From Typha latifolia (Eukaryota; Streptophyta; Magnoliopsida; Poales; Typhaceae), in NCBI GenBank assembly GCA_019914945.1, contig CM034106.1, positions 9,486,001-9,550,000 on the forward strand: a stretch of DNA of 64,000 nucleotides, in the 5' to 3' direction. The notes under the pieces are model-generated. The model did no database searches. It was not told where the DNA came from and saw only the letters and a program-made list of their open reading frames with translations. Positions 53,061 through 63,149 of this stretch are shown piece by piece (within the stretch, counting starts at the first letter, position 1; each line of letters begins with the position of its first letter). Position numbers and translations under genes: made by a program.

Positions 53061-53616
53061 TAGCATGTTAGATATTGAGGAACAGGAGGAACTAAAGAAA
53101 GTATTATGTATATTAGTTGAATTATGAATTATACTTGGGCATTATTGCAGCCTTTGGGTTGATTTTTTTTTTTGGGCCCTATGAAAGGAACTATTCCTTG
53201 TACTCTTACAAACCATTGTAGTACAGTGAGCTTTGCGAGGAGCAGATTATTTTAAAAAAAGAAAATTTCAGCAGTTATCTTATAGAATTTAACCCCTAAT
53301 TCTTAATTTAATCAATTTCCTTATCATGTTGGTTATTTCTGCTTTCTGACGGTAGTCTCATTTTCATATAATAGTCTCATTCTCTTCACCACAAAATCTA
53401 AGCTGAGAATGACTTGTTACAGACATTTTGTCTCTTAACGAGTTTATCTTACCTTTCCAATGTGTTTATATGCTTTCCCCTGTCACATCCTTTATGTGTC
53501 TGTGTATCACACGGTAAGTTTCTTACTTTGCCCTCAATTTCCTATCAGTTTACAATTGATCATTATTATGCCAAACACCGATCATAACTCCAAGTGGGGC
53601 TTTTACAATTTACTTA
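53061..53616. other. 3' flank of the TPR gene
   Basis: Untranslated and intergenic sequence; nothing else recognised. Confidence 0.55.
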
Positions 53617-54763
53617 GCGTTCACTTGTGAAATAGGAATAGGCTTATTTTAGAATAATCCTCCTTATTCTAGTGTAGTAACTAAACAACATCTTACTTTA
53701 TTTTAGTATACTATTTCAATATTCTCTCTTATTTTATTCCATACAATTTTTTAAAAGTTACTTATTAATAATCTAAGATTATAATTATACTATTTGATAT
53801 GACAACACACTAGTAATATCAGTTACAGTTGCTATCTCCTCTCTTTCTCATCTTCAGAGGCAGCCCCGTATACTCGCACAGTGCAGGGTATTACCCCACA
53901 CGGTGTGGGGTAACCAATACCCTCAAGCAATCTAGAGCGCTCCTCCAAGCTCTCTAACATTCCACCGTCGGCCATGATGTCTTTGTTGTCGCCAAGACCA
54001 CCTACGATGAGATCATTAGCTCCCCCTTCTTCGTCGTCCGTAAGAAACTCGTTCGACCTCCTATGCTCGCTCAACCTTACTCTCGACCTCTACGGCGTGC
54101 TCATCTTTGGCCTCTGATTCGATCTCTCCTCCCCCAACCCCAAGGTCTCTGTTGCGGCCCTCTACTTTCTCTCCTCTGTTGCCTCCTCTCCCGGCGCCCA
54201 CGACGCCCTCACCATCACATTAACCTCCCCTTCCCCCATCCTTTTGCCTCATCATCGTCCTCACCCACGATGATCTCATCCTTCTCTATCATGCCTCCCT
54301 GTCCCTCCTCAAACGCGTCTCCTTATAGTGAGGCAACATCTCCGTCCTCGCCTATGATCGCTCTGACACCGTCGCCAAATAGCATCAATGAACATCCGAG
54401 TACAGGGTTATAATCTCGCATAGTGTGGGATAATACTTTGCACATTAGAGTGCGGGGTTATAATCCATCACTATAACCCTGCACAATGCGGGGAAGTCCA
54501 CAGTAGAAAGGCCTCATATTATTTACTATATAACATCTAGTCAAGGGTATTTTTGTCATTGGGTTTAAAACATCACCAAATTTTAATATAATTTTATTAT
54601 TTTAATGTCAACTTTGTATCACATCAAATGTAATTATTATATCTTATTCTAGTATTAAACTAAATATTACAATAGCTTATACTAGTATTAGTCCTCTTCT
54701 TTTGATTTTAAAAAATAGAATATTTATGCCTATTCCACCCTTATTCTACAAGTGAACGGGGCT
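53617..54763. mobile_element. PIF/Harbinger-like non-autonomous element with cargo
   Basis: The left end GCGTTCACTTGTGAAATAGG and the inverted right end AGCCCCGTTCACTTGTAGAA form imperfect terminal inverted repeats, both continuing to an AATAGGC word. TTA flanks both sides (53614-53616 and 54764-54766), fitting the 3-bp target duplication of PIF/Harbinger elements. The outer 200-250 bp on each side are AT-rich, while the interior is GC-rich. No transposase. The left terminus appears to have lost a few bases. The family assignment is an inference from ends and target site. Confidence 0.6.
53855..54415 (+). pseudogene. GC-rich gene-like fragment inside the element
   Basis: A sharply GC-rich block in AT-rich surroundings. 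On the + strand, shifting frames read like coding sequence, for example GHDVFVVAKTTYDEIISSPF, LTLDLYGVLIFGL, then after a stop SSPNPKVSVAALYFLSSVAS. In-frame stops (one after ALLQAL near 53958, one after IFGL near 54117) and frame changes mean it is not functional. I could not identify the parent gene. Flanking words such as GGGTTATAATC and CCCTGCACAATGCGGGG repeat on both sides of the block and may mark an inner boundary. Confidence 0.4.
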
Positions 54764-55150
54764 TTAGAGTTATTATTTTTAATCGGTAAGATTGCTTATA
54801 TTTTTTTTATAATCATGCATGTAAATAAAATATAATTAAATTACAAAAAGCTCACTCAAAGTCGATTAAACTCTTCGTTTTGTTTGGCTTCATCCAATAG
54901 AGTTTTTGACTATTCTAAATAGTTCACGTGAGATAATTTTATTTAACATAAATTACTTTCTTTATGAGCGATTTTGAATACGCTTCGGAAGAAAAGTATT
55001 TCTATACAAAAAATTGCTGAATGGTTCAGGATTTTAATTAAAGGGTTAGTTTCTATAGTAATCTTTTAAGTTGCTAAATGTACTAATAATTCCTGTGTTC
55101 GAGAGCCAGGGTTAGAAATCACTTAGTTTTATAAATAAATTTATAACAAT

Positions 55151-55208
<58 letters not shown>

Positions 55209-55468
55209 TGTATGTATGGAGTGCTGAGGAGTGGCGATGATTTTCCTTTTCTTTTAAGATGAAATTTAAAGTACGGGAAAGTAAATATGTCTGCAAACTC
55301 GAGATAATGATCTCCGCGGAACCCGAAGTTGGTCGCGCGCATTACGAGCAAGCTCCTATCGGGCAAATCAAATCGCTTCCACTGCCAGCATTAATTTGTC
55401 AAGCACTTGTTAATGATGTCCTCTTTTCCTCTGTTCTCACCCACCTCTTCTTCCTCTCCTCCTCCTCC
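54764..55468. other. Intergenic region with long TA microsatellite
   Basis: Mostly AT-rich. A TA run spans 55153-55202. From about 55236 the sequence is repeated at 61677 (see the duplicated segment) and includes the leader of the 119-aa gene. Confidence 0.6.
55153..55202. repeat. TA dinucleotide microsatellite
   Basis: An uninterrupted TA run of about 25 units immediately left of the duplicated segment. Confidence 0.95.
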
Positions 55469-55660
55469 ATGGCGTTGGAGTCGTGGATGGCGGCGATGGC
55501 GAGAGAAGAGCTACAAAAGCTAGAAACCCAGCATCCTAATCGTTTCGACTATCTCAAACTGGAGCTCAAATCGCTCATCTCTGCACCCGAATGGGATTCT
55601 CTCTTCTACTCCGAGGAACCCACGTCTCTCCCTCCCACTTCCTCCGCCGCCACCCAAGGT
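55236..55660 (+). repeat. Direct duplicated segment, intact copy
   Basis: It matches 61677-62717 (minus the LINE there) in the same orientation. Shared landmarks are GATGATTTTCCTTT, GGAACCCGAAGTTGGTCGCG, CAAATCAAATCGCTTCCACT and TTCTGTTCTCACCCACCTCT-like sequence, then the first exon of the 119-aa gene. The two copies lie on either side of NBS1. Confidence 0.9.
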
Positions 55661-55925
55661 ATGCGTTTTATCTACTTGTCTTTCGTATATAATATATATG
55701 TACGTTATATTGCCACGCATCATCTCGTGAGCATATACTGGAATCTCTCTTGTAGTGTCTTCAAATCGGAAGAGGAAGTTTGATGGTCGTGGTGACGAGC
55801 AATCAAAGAGAGAATGGTGTTTGGGTGGGTCGAAAGATAGGGTGGAGATGGTGATCGAGCGGGCGGAGGCTTGCTTGAAGAGGATTCGACAAGTGAAACA
55901 GAGCTTCTTCGCCTTGGCCAACTAG
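55469..55925 (+). CDS. Uncharacterised 119-aa protein
   Basis: Two exons, 55469-55658 and 55756-55925, with a short 97-bp GT-AG intron, joined in phase to 119 aa. The N-terminus is MALESWMAAMAREELQKLE. It continues with FDYLKLELKSLISAPEWDSL, a Ser/Thr/Pro linker, a basic NRKRKFDGRG segment that could be a nuclear signal, and a helical C-terminus with VIERAEACLKRIRQVKQSFF. I do not recognise a domain. The first exon was duplicated: a broken copy lies at 62556-62717. The intact start, splice sites and stop here, against frameshift and stop in the other copy, support this one as the working gene. The track of short helices suggests a small adaptor, but no function can be assigned. Confidence 0.75.
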
Positions 55926-56118
55926 AGACTATCGATTCGAGAACACCAACGGCTCTACGTTGCTTAATTCATGCATGTCATAAGAGATAATGTATGTTGT
56001 TGCTCATTCGATTTTTCCCATTTTGGAGCAACATTAGTAGCCACTCTCTAGCTCAGTCGCTAAATCCTCCTCTTTATCATACAAGTCATGGATTTGGTGA
56101 ACTTTTTTTACTAGAGTG

Positions 56119-56158
<40 letters not shown>

Positions 56159-56707
56159 GCTTTGGTTTTATTGTGGATGGCAATATAAGAGACAGTGATA
56201 TGTCCTACCTAAATCGCTAAGTTTGAATGCACAAGTTATTAGAGATATGTTGTTTTATTTGTTAGAAGGCGAACTCTTGATATCGAGATAAAAGAAATTT
56301 GGTCCTGCCTTATAGGAGTGAGAATTGATAAGCACCTCAATGTGCAAAGTTGATTAATGAATAGCGAGGGTAAAACAAGTATTTCTTATGTATCTATTGT
56401 GCAATTGATTCAAATTTATATCCTCTAATGGTTTGATTGATTTAAAACTTATACTACACTAAAAGAGATTAATTTTCAAAAATCTACATTTCGAACATGC
56501 GAGCATCCAAGCCCTATTGACCGTCGATCTGGTGGGACCCTTCTGTTCCTATGGTCACGATATAGTCCTTTTCTCAAAATGGTGCCGAACTTAAATAGGT
56601 CGGCGGGGAGACCCGAGAGGCCGAGACGAATACCGAGCCTCTTTTCCTACGCCCTCGTCTCCCTCCTCTCCTGGGGCTGGGCCGCTGGGGACGAGGCACT
56701 CGAAAGG
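55926..56707. other. Intergenic region upstream of NBS1
   Basis: It contains an AT microsatellite at 56121-56152 and the NBS1 promoter and leader. An open frame runs into the NBS1 start from 56579, but the family starts at MVWGLLP, so the upstream part is taken as leader. Confidence 0.6.
56121..56152. repeat. AT dinucleotide microsatellite
   Basis: An uninterrupted AT run between the 119-aa gene and NBS1. Confidence 0.92.
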
Positions 56708-59700
56708 ATGGTTTGGGGATTACTTCCTATCGACTCGCTTCGTGGTAAAATTTCCCAATCTTTTTTGTTTTTCTACATTTCGCGCAAATCCTGCGGAGGC
56801 TATCGCTTTGTCCTATTATTTTGCTCGTGATCCATGTTGAATACCAAGTTTTCTCTTTCTTTTGGATCAAATTGCAGGAGCTCAGAAGTACTATATCTTC
56901 TCGGCGGGAACCTACAGAGTTGGTCGAAAAGGTTGCTCCTTTCTCAGTTTCTTCATTGTAAATTCTGACAACTCGTGTTTTTGGTTTAAAGGTTTAGTAA
57001 TTCGCGTTTCTTTTTGTAGATTGCGATGTTGTTGTTCAGACGGACACTTCGATATCACGAGTTCATGCGGAAATCATTGTTGACGAGATGGTTTCTTGGG
57101 ATCCTTCACGTACTGAGTCTGTGGATTTCCATTCAAATGTTCGTATCGTAGACCGTTCCAAATATGGAACATCTATTAACAAAGAATCGGGGGCAGAGGG
57201 TTCTCGTATGCGCAAAGATCAAGAAGTGGTGCTCAAACATGGGGACTTGGTAACCTTTGGAACGGGTAATGCAACCTTCAGGTGATTGATAGATTTAAGT
57301 ATGACCAGTCGCCATCTAGTGTTGCATCTTTAGTAACTGTCCTTTGCGTATTTTGTGTCGAAAATTTAATCAGCCACAATTTTTTGACAGGTTGTCTTTT
57401 GTTCCTATCATTACCTTTCTTCATGGCAGAAGGCCCAGTCGAGTTGATCCTTCACTACAAGCTATCATGATATCTATTGGTCGGTGATGTTATATCCTGT
57501 TTATTCTTCTTCTGCCAATCATTTATATTTGGTTCTCTTATTATTCTTTTTCCTGTGATTACTGATATACAATTTTTAAGCTTGTCAGTTGTATCTTAGC
57601 ATGCAGTCTTTGTTTTACTTGTTTCATAACAAGGTATCCTTCTGATTCAGTCTTAGATATTTTTAAATAACAAATACTTGTCTCATTGTTGGTATCTTTT
57701 TATTGGAGTGTGGATTAATCTGACTCCATGATAATCTTGCATAACTCAATTGCTTCTGCTCTTATGCTCACTTAAAATCCCGCTCATTGTTATGTTAGAT
57801 TGGCCATAATATTACTAGGAGATAAAACCCTGTTATGCAATGGAAGAGCCCCCTCATTATCCAGAATTTTATGTAGGAAGAACCTGGATCTACCATTTTT
57901 TTTTACTTCCCAACTATTTATGTAGTCTTCAAGGCTGACTGGTAGAATGCTTTCTCTGTTGTCCCATTTCCTAACATAGGTGCAACTGGTGTACCTTTTG
58001 TATGCTGATCTTGCTTTCTGCTGATAATTTATAACTTTACTTTGTAGGTGCATATACTACTCGTAAGTGGAGTCATGATTGTACACATGCTCTTGTTGAT
58101 GAATCTTCTCCAGTGACACTTGAGCTTATTGAAGCAGTTTTAGCTAGAAAACAGATTGTTTCTAGGGACTGGTTTAAGGTAATTCCTAGTATTTCTGTTT
58201 TGATTTAGAAACTAGTAAATATGCTCACATCTTTGACTATGATGATCTTATTACATATAACCTTCCTTGCATTAGTTTGCAGCTTAAAATCTTTGTAATC
58301 GCCTTTTGGAACTTGGAAATGGAGTGCAAAGTAATCACTTTGGATAATTCAAACTTCATTTAAAAAATATATTTTCTTGTGTAAGACTTCATAGTTTTTG
58401 GGTCCACATGTGATTTCATTATTATTACTATTATTATTTTGCAGGTGCTCGCCGAACAGAACATTCGCACAGAAATTCCATCTTGTGCTCCGTAAGTTCC
58501 AATCCTGTTTAAAGTTATATTCGACGTTTCTTTTGTACTTCTAGTGCCAACTTTATCTTTCTCAGTAAGCAAAAAGAAAACTCCATCTTCATTCATACAT
58601 CAACTGTGAATAGTAAAGTTACTCGTGATTCTGTTTTCACAGCTATGTTCCAAACTTGTCTCTAGATGGGACAGATGTAAAATCTGTGGATGCTGAACTT
58701 CGTGAAAGTTGCCTAGTTGGCTACACATTTATCTTGGGATCAGCACATAAGGTTGTTTTCTTGTTTCCTTTTTCAAGATGAAAGTGGAGATTGTACATTC
58801 TTTTTTTTTATGATGCCATTCCATTGCAGTATAAATTTGGAGAGAAGCTTAATTCCTTACTGGAGGTATCAGGAGCAAAGTTTCTTCAGGTTGAGGAATA
58901 CTGTTCAAATAGCCAGGTTAGAATCACTATTTCCCTTTTTCCTTTTTCCCATCAAGAAAGAGGAAGACTGCTTCTTTCTTTAGTAATTGGTGGATTTATC
59001 AGAAAGAGAAATTTGAGATTATTTTTTGTGTTCTCTCTTATTGTAGTTATTCACACCTTCGCCATTTTCTGTAGTATATCTATAAGGGAAAATAAAATAA
59101 ACTTCAGAAGATGTATTAGGTTTCTCTTTTACAAAAAGAAGGCATCCATGTGCTTGTAGGTCTTGCCTATATGGGACATGAGAGGAAAGATCGCCTTGCA
59201 TTTTACTTATCTGTTTCTAATGGCTCTTTGCAGATAGTTTGCATTATTTTTATAAATTATCTTCTATCTCCTGTTTACTAAAATGCCAGACTCTGGGAGA
59301 TGGAGATGACAAGCAATTAGTTCTCGTTGTTCCTACAAAATCGATGATGGAATTCAATCACTTGCGTGAGCTATCTTCTTTGCCCAAAGTTACGGACTTG
59401 AAGTTGGTTGCTGCTATACTGTCTGGACGTTTGGAGGCAGCTGTCATTGAACCTCCTTCTTGTAAGTACACTGGAGCATTACTGCTTGTGAAACCTACTT
59501 AAGTATAGTATGTAATGCTGTTGTTTGAACAAGCTTATATATACTTGGAAGTATAATCTTTGAGTATTTGAGGAACTGCCTTTTGCAATCAATACAATAG
59601 TACTCGGAAAATCTGATTTTATGTTCACACTACACATTTGTTCTCACAAATGTGTTGTCTTATTGGATGCATATGTACCTAGTTATTTTACCTCCTCTGC

Positions 59701-61013
59701 TTGTATGCATATACACATATTTAGTGCAGGTACAAAGGAGATATTACTGTACCTTTTCTGATAAATGTAAATGCAGGAGTTTCCATTGTGTTGCCCTTTT
59801 CCTTTGTAAAGTGTACCGTGAAATAATTTGACAGTAATGTAGAGTTTTTTTTTTTTAATATTCTGCCTTTAGGAGTATCTTTCATTATTTGTCTATTTCT
59901 TTTATGAAGTGTAGTTTGTGAGTTTTCTTAGTAAGACTTTCAGCATTGAACTGAGGTCAAGTCACAATAAATTTAGTTTTACATAGGTCGTATATCCTGG
60001 GTGATTTGATTTTGCTGTGGTTTAATCCGGCATGTCTAGGAAATAACCCATTAATCTCTTTTCCAATTTCTTGCAGTCATTGTTTCATCTTCACACTCCA
60101 CTGATGAGACCATAGTAGCTGATTCTGATGTTGAGATTGATACTGCAACCTCTGATCGTGTTATTGCGGGTCCACCTCAACATGACATTAAATATGAAGA
60201 TGAAGATAAAAATGATGAAAGATGGAAATACAAAGAAGATGCGACAAGTCTTGAAGATAGAGAGAACAATGTTAATCTCTCCGGTGAGTCAGATAAGGAA
60301 AAGGTTTTCCAACCCAAGGATAAGGATGCTCAGGTTATAGAAAGAAAGGACAAAATTGATGATTCCATTGCTGACAGACATGAAAATTCTGAGATTATAT
60401 TTAGTCAAGACTTGATTGTTAGAAGTATGAAGACACCAGCTCCTGTTAGATCTGACACAAAAGAGGTTAACTTCAAGTGCTTTAGAAAGGTATATTGCTC
60501 TGCAGTGTACTTCATTCCATAGAAAACCTTTCCATAAATTTAGTTATCATTTCAGCTCAGATGCTTCAATTTGCAAACAAGTTAACTGGGTTTCTAATGA
60601 CTAACAGAGAGAAACTGTGTCTGGCAATAGCTTCAAGGACCTCATTCCATTTTCAAAAGATCCATACAAGTAAGAATCAGATCATTTTCCATTGCCACTC
60701 TCCTGGGCTCATCTAAATTTGAAGACTCTAAAGTTGGGCCACATTCTACAGGGAATCTGATTATGGAAGTAACGAATCATCAGAGTACATACGGGAGGAG
60801 AGGAAGCGGAAACAAATGGAAGCTATTGCGGAGGACCTGTTCAACAATGAAAAGGTGTCCATTAGTGCATCCTTAATAGGACCGAAAAGCTATCATTCAC
60901 GCATCATCTGTTCTTTCTTCAATCTCCTATCTGAAAGCTGCTACCTAATGTTTCAGGCAAGGAAACGTGCATCTGCTGGTACTTCTATTCATGCTCTCCT
61001 TGCTAGTCGCTGA
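56708..61013 (+). CDS. NBS1: NBS1, MRN complex subunit
   Basis: Thirteen exons: 56708-56744, 56878-56931, 57020-57281, 57391-57479, 58048-58178, 58445-58491, 58643-58751, 58830-58916, 59290-59461, 60077-60489, 60608-60669, 60752-60854 and 60957-61013. They join in one frame to 540 aa (Arabidopsis NBS1 is about 542). The N-terminal MVWGLLP leads into an FHA domain with GRK at 28-30, SISRVHAEI at 41-49 and KYGTSIN at 78-84. BRCT sequence follows (GAYTTRKWSHDCTHALV at 148-164, DWFK at 188-191), with a probable second BRCT to about residue 330. An acidic, charged linker lies near 350-440. The Mre11-binding motif is NFKCFRK at 461-467. The C-terminal EDLFNNEK (515-522) resembles the ATM-binding tail. 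It acts in the nucleus with MRE11 and RAD50 in sensing double-strand breaks, recombination and ATM activation. The donor after exon 2 (GTTGCT) is weak. Confidence 0.95.
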
Positions 61014-61676
61014 CAAAATACCTGAAAGGTGTTTGCATTCCAACTGCTGTCATTTTTCTTATGGCTAAAAAGCTAGAGAATATAAGCCACCACATTACAG
61101 TTTCAAGATTCGCAAGGTCACATTCATGACCGCTCTAATCAAGTGTACCACAACTATCAGTAAGGTTGATGGCTCAGCATTATTGCTAGCAGAACCAGAT
61201 GAAAATTTTGAAGCAATTCGAGGGCTATGCAAAGAATCCATGTGGGCTTCTATTTAATTAAGTAGAGATCAGTGTTATCGTTGTCAAAGAAAAATATTTT
61301 GACGTCATTTGGATGTCAATGTAAATGATTTATAAGAGTATGCCTTGATCAACGTTTCTGTAAGATATTTTTTTTGTGTGTGGAAGTGCTGTCTTGTCTT
61401 TACTCTTTGAAGTTACCCACTTTGTATCCAGTGTTGCAGATTAATTGTTACATTTCTTCGGATCGAGTCGATAACCAAGGGTGAGAAAAGTCGAATTAAT
61501 CTTCACTAATATTTGCCGTTGTTTATTAATATGATGGTTAAATTACAGTCAAGTGCTTAGCATTTATTTCTACTTTGAGAAGAACAAGAGCTTAGAATTT
61601 ATTATCCTCGCCATTTGTACTATTGACCAATATGAGAGTAACTGATCGATTATATATGTATATATATATAATTGGT
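61014..61676. other. NBS1 3' flank
   Basis: Untranslated and intergenic sequence, AT-rich, ending in a short TATATA stretch where the duplicated segment begins. Nothing else recognised. Confidence 0.6.
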
Positions 61677-61866
61677 GATGATTTTCCTTTCCTTTTAGGA
61701 TGAAATTGGAAGTATGGAAAAGTAAATATGTCTACAAACTCGAGCTAATGATCTCTGGAACCCGAAGTTGGTCGCGCGCATTACGAGCAAACTCCTTTGG
61801 GGCAAATCAAATCGCTTCCACTATCAGCATTAATTTGTCAAGCACTGATTAATAATGTCCTATTTT

Positions 61867-62503
61867 TGGAGACAGTAGCGGTGAGAAGGGCAGTTGCTTT
61901 AGCGAAGGAGCACAGGCAGACGATCAAGGAAAGCAAACAGAAGGGATCGAGAAGCAGCAAGAGATGGGAACCACCACAGCTAGGGTGGATAAAGGTAAAC
62001 ACCGATGGAGCGCTTAGGGTGGGCGCCTGCCAAGGAGGTGCAGCGCCCGTATTCTGAGACGCAAGGGGAGACATTATCCAGGCGGTGTGGGAACCTTGCC
62101 CGGGGAGCTCGGCCTTGCAAATGGAGCTGTGGGCAATCAGACTGGGGTTGAGGGTAGTTGGAAGAGAATGAAGGATGGTCTTTGAATCAGACTGCCAAGA
62201 GGCCATCAGATGCTTGCAGAGAGTGGAGCACAGTCCTTGGCGAATCAAGAACTTGGTGCAGGAGTGTCTCAACCTAGCGAAGGAATGTTTGGAAGTTATG
62301 TTTGCTCACGTTGGGAGAGAAGGTAATACTGTAGCTGACTGGGCAGCAACTAAGGCAAGTGTGGCTTCCGGATCTAGTTATTACGATCGGTTAAGTCACA
62401 TTCCCCCAGAGTTTTGTAATCTTATTGCTGCCGACGCGGCTAACGGGTCGGTAGTTAAGTAATATATAGCTAGAAACAGCTCCTTGACAGTCAAAAAAAA
62501 TAG
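61867..62503 (+). mobile_element. 5'-truncated LINE with RNase H-like domain
   Basis: It is flanked by an exact 17-bp duplication starting TAATAATGTCC (61850-61866 and 62504-62520). It ends in an A-rich tail (TCAAAAAAAATAG), as target-primed insertion leaves. The coding remnant reads GWIKVNTDGAL, MELWAIRLGLRV, VFESDCQEAIRCL and HVGREGNTVADWAA, the Asp-Glu-Asp-Asp pattern of the RNase H-like domain found at the 3' end of plant LINE ORF2. Stops at about 62056 and 62168 break the frame. The reverse transcriptase is absent, consistent with 5' truncation. Confidence 0.88.
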
Positions 62504-62555
62504 TAATAATGTCCTATTTTCTTCTGTTCTCACCCACCTCTTCCGCTCCTCCTCC

Positions 62556-62717
62556 ATGTCGTTGGGAGTCGTGGATGGTGGCGATGGCGAGAGAAGAGCT
62601 ACAAAAGCTTGAAACCCAGCGTCCGAATCGTTTCGACTATCTCAAGCTGGAGCTCAAATCGCTCATCTCTGCACCCCAATAGGATTCTCTCTTCTACTCC
62701 GACTTCCGGGGAACCCA
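62556..62717 (+). pseudogene. Broken copy of the 119-aa gene, exon 1
   Basis: It aligns with 55469-55630. An extra G after ATGTCGTTGG shifts the frame. A CAATAG at about 62678-62683 gives a stop where the working copy has GAATGGG. The copy ends before the splice donor, and the second exon is missing. It has no plausible product. Confidence 0.88.
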
Positions 62718-63149
62718 TTATAATATTTGTAGAGTGCTCGTCGGTAAGACTTTAAAGCTCCTGCTGTTTTACTGTTTGTCATTGGTATAACTAAGAAAGC
62801 TACGGCTTAGTGGGCTTCATGCACAAATAGAGGCCTATATGGAGAGATAGCCCACCCAATACATTAAATTACTTACTCGCTGCCTTAGTAGGAGAATAGT
62901 TTTCCTACCAGAGGGGCAAATCCGTCATAAGAAAGAAGTCGGCCGTCTCGGCAATGGTCCGTCTTCTCTCTCAGCCTTCTTCAACACTAGTTCGCACTCA
63001 CTCCGCCGCTTTCACACCTCTTCCTTTCTCCCTCAATCTCCACTAGTGGCGGCTCTCTCGAACACCCCTGATTTGTTTTTTTTTATTGTTAGCTAATCCA
63101 TTCTCGCGTCCACTCCAAAGTCCAATCTTATTCTGTTCCTATCCACAGT
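62718..63149. other. Intergenic region upstream of the P-class PPR gene
   Basis: Promoter and leader of the next gene. Nothing else recognised. Confidence 0.6.

Larger units (their letters stand above)
61677..62717 (+). repeat. Direct duplicated segment, broken copy split by a LINE
   Basis: 61677-61866 matches 55236-55430, and 62504-62717 matches 55415-55630. The two parts are separated by a LINE insertion whose 17-bp target duplication is the overlap. The whole lies 6.4 kb from its partner, past NBS1. Confidence 0.88.

Noticed and set aside
55112..55366. ORF rich in Tyr-Ile
   Set aside because: Translation of the TA microsatellite.
57282..57470. 62-codon ORF in NBS1
   Set aside because: It starts in an intron and reads exon 4 in the wrong frame; exon 4 (57391-57479) is explained by NBS1 in another frame.
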